Below, piece after piece: positions 63,739 to 64,000 of a stretch of 64,000 bases of DNA. Source of the DNA: a virus. Position numbers and translations under genes: made by a program. Positions within the stretch are counted from its first letter, which is position 1. Each line of letters begins with the position of its first letter. The DNA lies in IMG/VR virus record IMGVR_UViG_3300025276_004419, positions 62,001-126,000 of that record. One strand, written 5' to 3'. Under the pieces are notes generated by a model. That model ran no database searches. It worked only from the letters and a program-made list of their open reading frames with translations, and had not been told where the DNA came from.

Positions 63739-64000
63739 ATGGAAATTACATCATTTATTGTAGGTGTATGTGCAGTTACTATTTTGGTGGTGGTAAATGG
63801 CACGTTTGTAAATTATATGGCTATTAAAACTCTAAAGTCACAATTTGATAACTTAGATAAATATGCTAACCGCATAGAACAAAAACTAAATCAAAGGATT
63901 AATACTGAAATACAGGATTTATCCCAAAATGCTAATAATGACGATAAGGAAATTATTAGGTATATAGATTCTCGAGTTGAAAAACTTGAAGATAAAATTT
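63739..64000 (+). CDS. membrane coiled-coil protein, 3'-truncated
   Basis: An open frame starts at ATG 63739 and runs off the window. The visible 87 residues have one N-terminal span (FIVGVCAVTILVVVNGTFV) and a coiled coil rich in Asn, Gln, Asp and Lys (SQFDNLDKYANRIEQKLNQ). The layout is like that of the protein at 13267. Function unknown. Confidence 0.6.
   Translation, partial: MEITSFIVGVCAVTILVVVNGTFVNYMAIKTLKSQFDNLDKYANRIEQKLNQRINTEIQDLSQNANNDDKEIIRYIDSRVEKLEDKI

Noticed and set aside
1-64000. Bacterial chromosome or prophage with host flanks
   Set aside because: The queuosine, GroEL and sugar genes could suggest a chromosome, but gene density, overlaps, T4-type replisome, lysis genes and the shared promoters across the window point to one phage genome. 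No integrase or attachment site is visible.

Overview
The window looks like part of a large lytic tailed phage of the T4-related (myovirus) type that infects a member of the Bacteroidota, most likely a Flavobacteriia-like host. The phage assignment rests on a T4-style replisome (family B DNA polymerase, gp45 clamp, gp44/gp62 clamp loader), a lysis cassette (M15 peptidase plus holin), fibre-like structural proteins, two tRNAs and tightly overlapping genes that are almost all on the + strand. The host assignment rests on four independent signs: promoters of the Bacteroidota type (TTG, exactly 20 nt, TATATT), A-rich start contexts in place of a strong Shine-Dalgarno sequence, signal peptides that place Gln right after the predicted cleavage site, and a gliding-motility/type IX secretion C-terminal domain (CHU_C type).

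Layout. 1-5.1 kb: late-type genes (membrane protein, outer-membrane-like barrel, secreted thioredoxin fold, endolysin, holin, coiled-coil membrane protein, structural protein). 5.1-13.3 kb: nucleotide and DNA-modification genes: thyX, a TGT/DpdA-like transglycosylase, queC, queD, queE, folE, a thioredoxin, a phosphoribosyltransferase and a thermonuclease-like nuclease. Together folE, queD, queE, queC and the DpdA-like gene form a 7-deazaguanine DNA-modification pathway. 13.3-15.2 kb: coiled-coil protein and a vWA protein. 15.2-25.4 kb: replication block, with a MazG-like pyrophosphohydrolase, DNA polymerase split in two by an RmlC-like gene and a small gene, clamp, Hsp20, GroES, GroEL and clamp loader. 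25.4-41.4 kb: a glycan block of sugar nucleotidyltransferase, aminotransferases, acetyltransferases and many glycosyltransferases, interrupted by a RecB/Cas4-like nuclease and an RHH protein. 41.4-56.9 kb: many small genes with HNH nucleases, a transglycosylase, ADP-heptose genes (hldE kinase-like, hldD-like), three 2OG-Fe(II) dioxygenases, a quinone reductase-like flavoprotein, secreted proteins and a Nudix hydrolase. 56.96-58.42 kb: two gene-poor blocks of unusual base composition, the second extremely rich in GTAC and CpG. 58.4-62.2 kb: BspA-repeat fibre, DUF932-like protein, hldE nucleotidyltransferase-like gene, GIY-YIG protein, small genes, tRNA-Ser and tRNA-Gly. 62.2-63.6 kb: the only minus-strand gene, a probable fibre with beta-propeller-like repeats. 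The window ends inside another membrane coiled-coil gene.

How the parts work together: ThyX, MazG-like, Nudix and phosphoribosyltransferase proteins manage the nucleotide pool; the Que/DpdA set probably replaces some guanines in phage DNA and so blocks host restriction; the replisome is made next to phage chaperones that may fold it; the sugar genes probably build or modify a glycan on the virion or the host envelope. Expression appears to be organised by at least 18 near-identical host-type promoters, several with a hairpin fitted exactly into the promoter spacer and several followed by a short leader stem-loop whose sequence varies while pairing is kept. A separate AATATTTATAA motif precedes structural and lysis genes and may mark late expression. 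All functions are inferred from sequence reading alone; no database search was possible.
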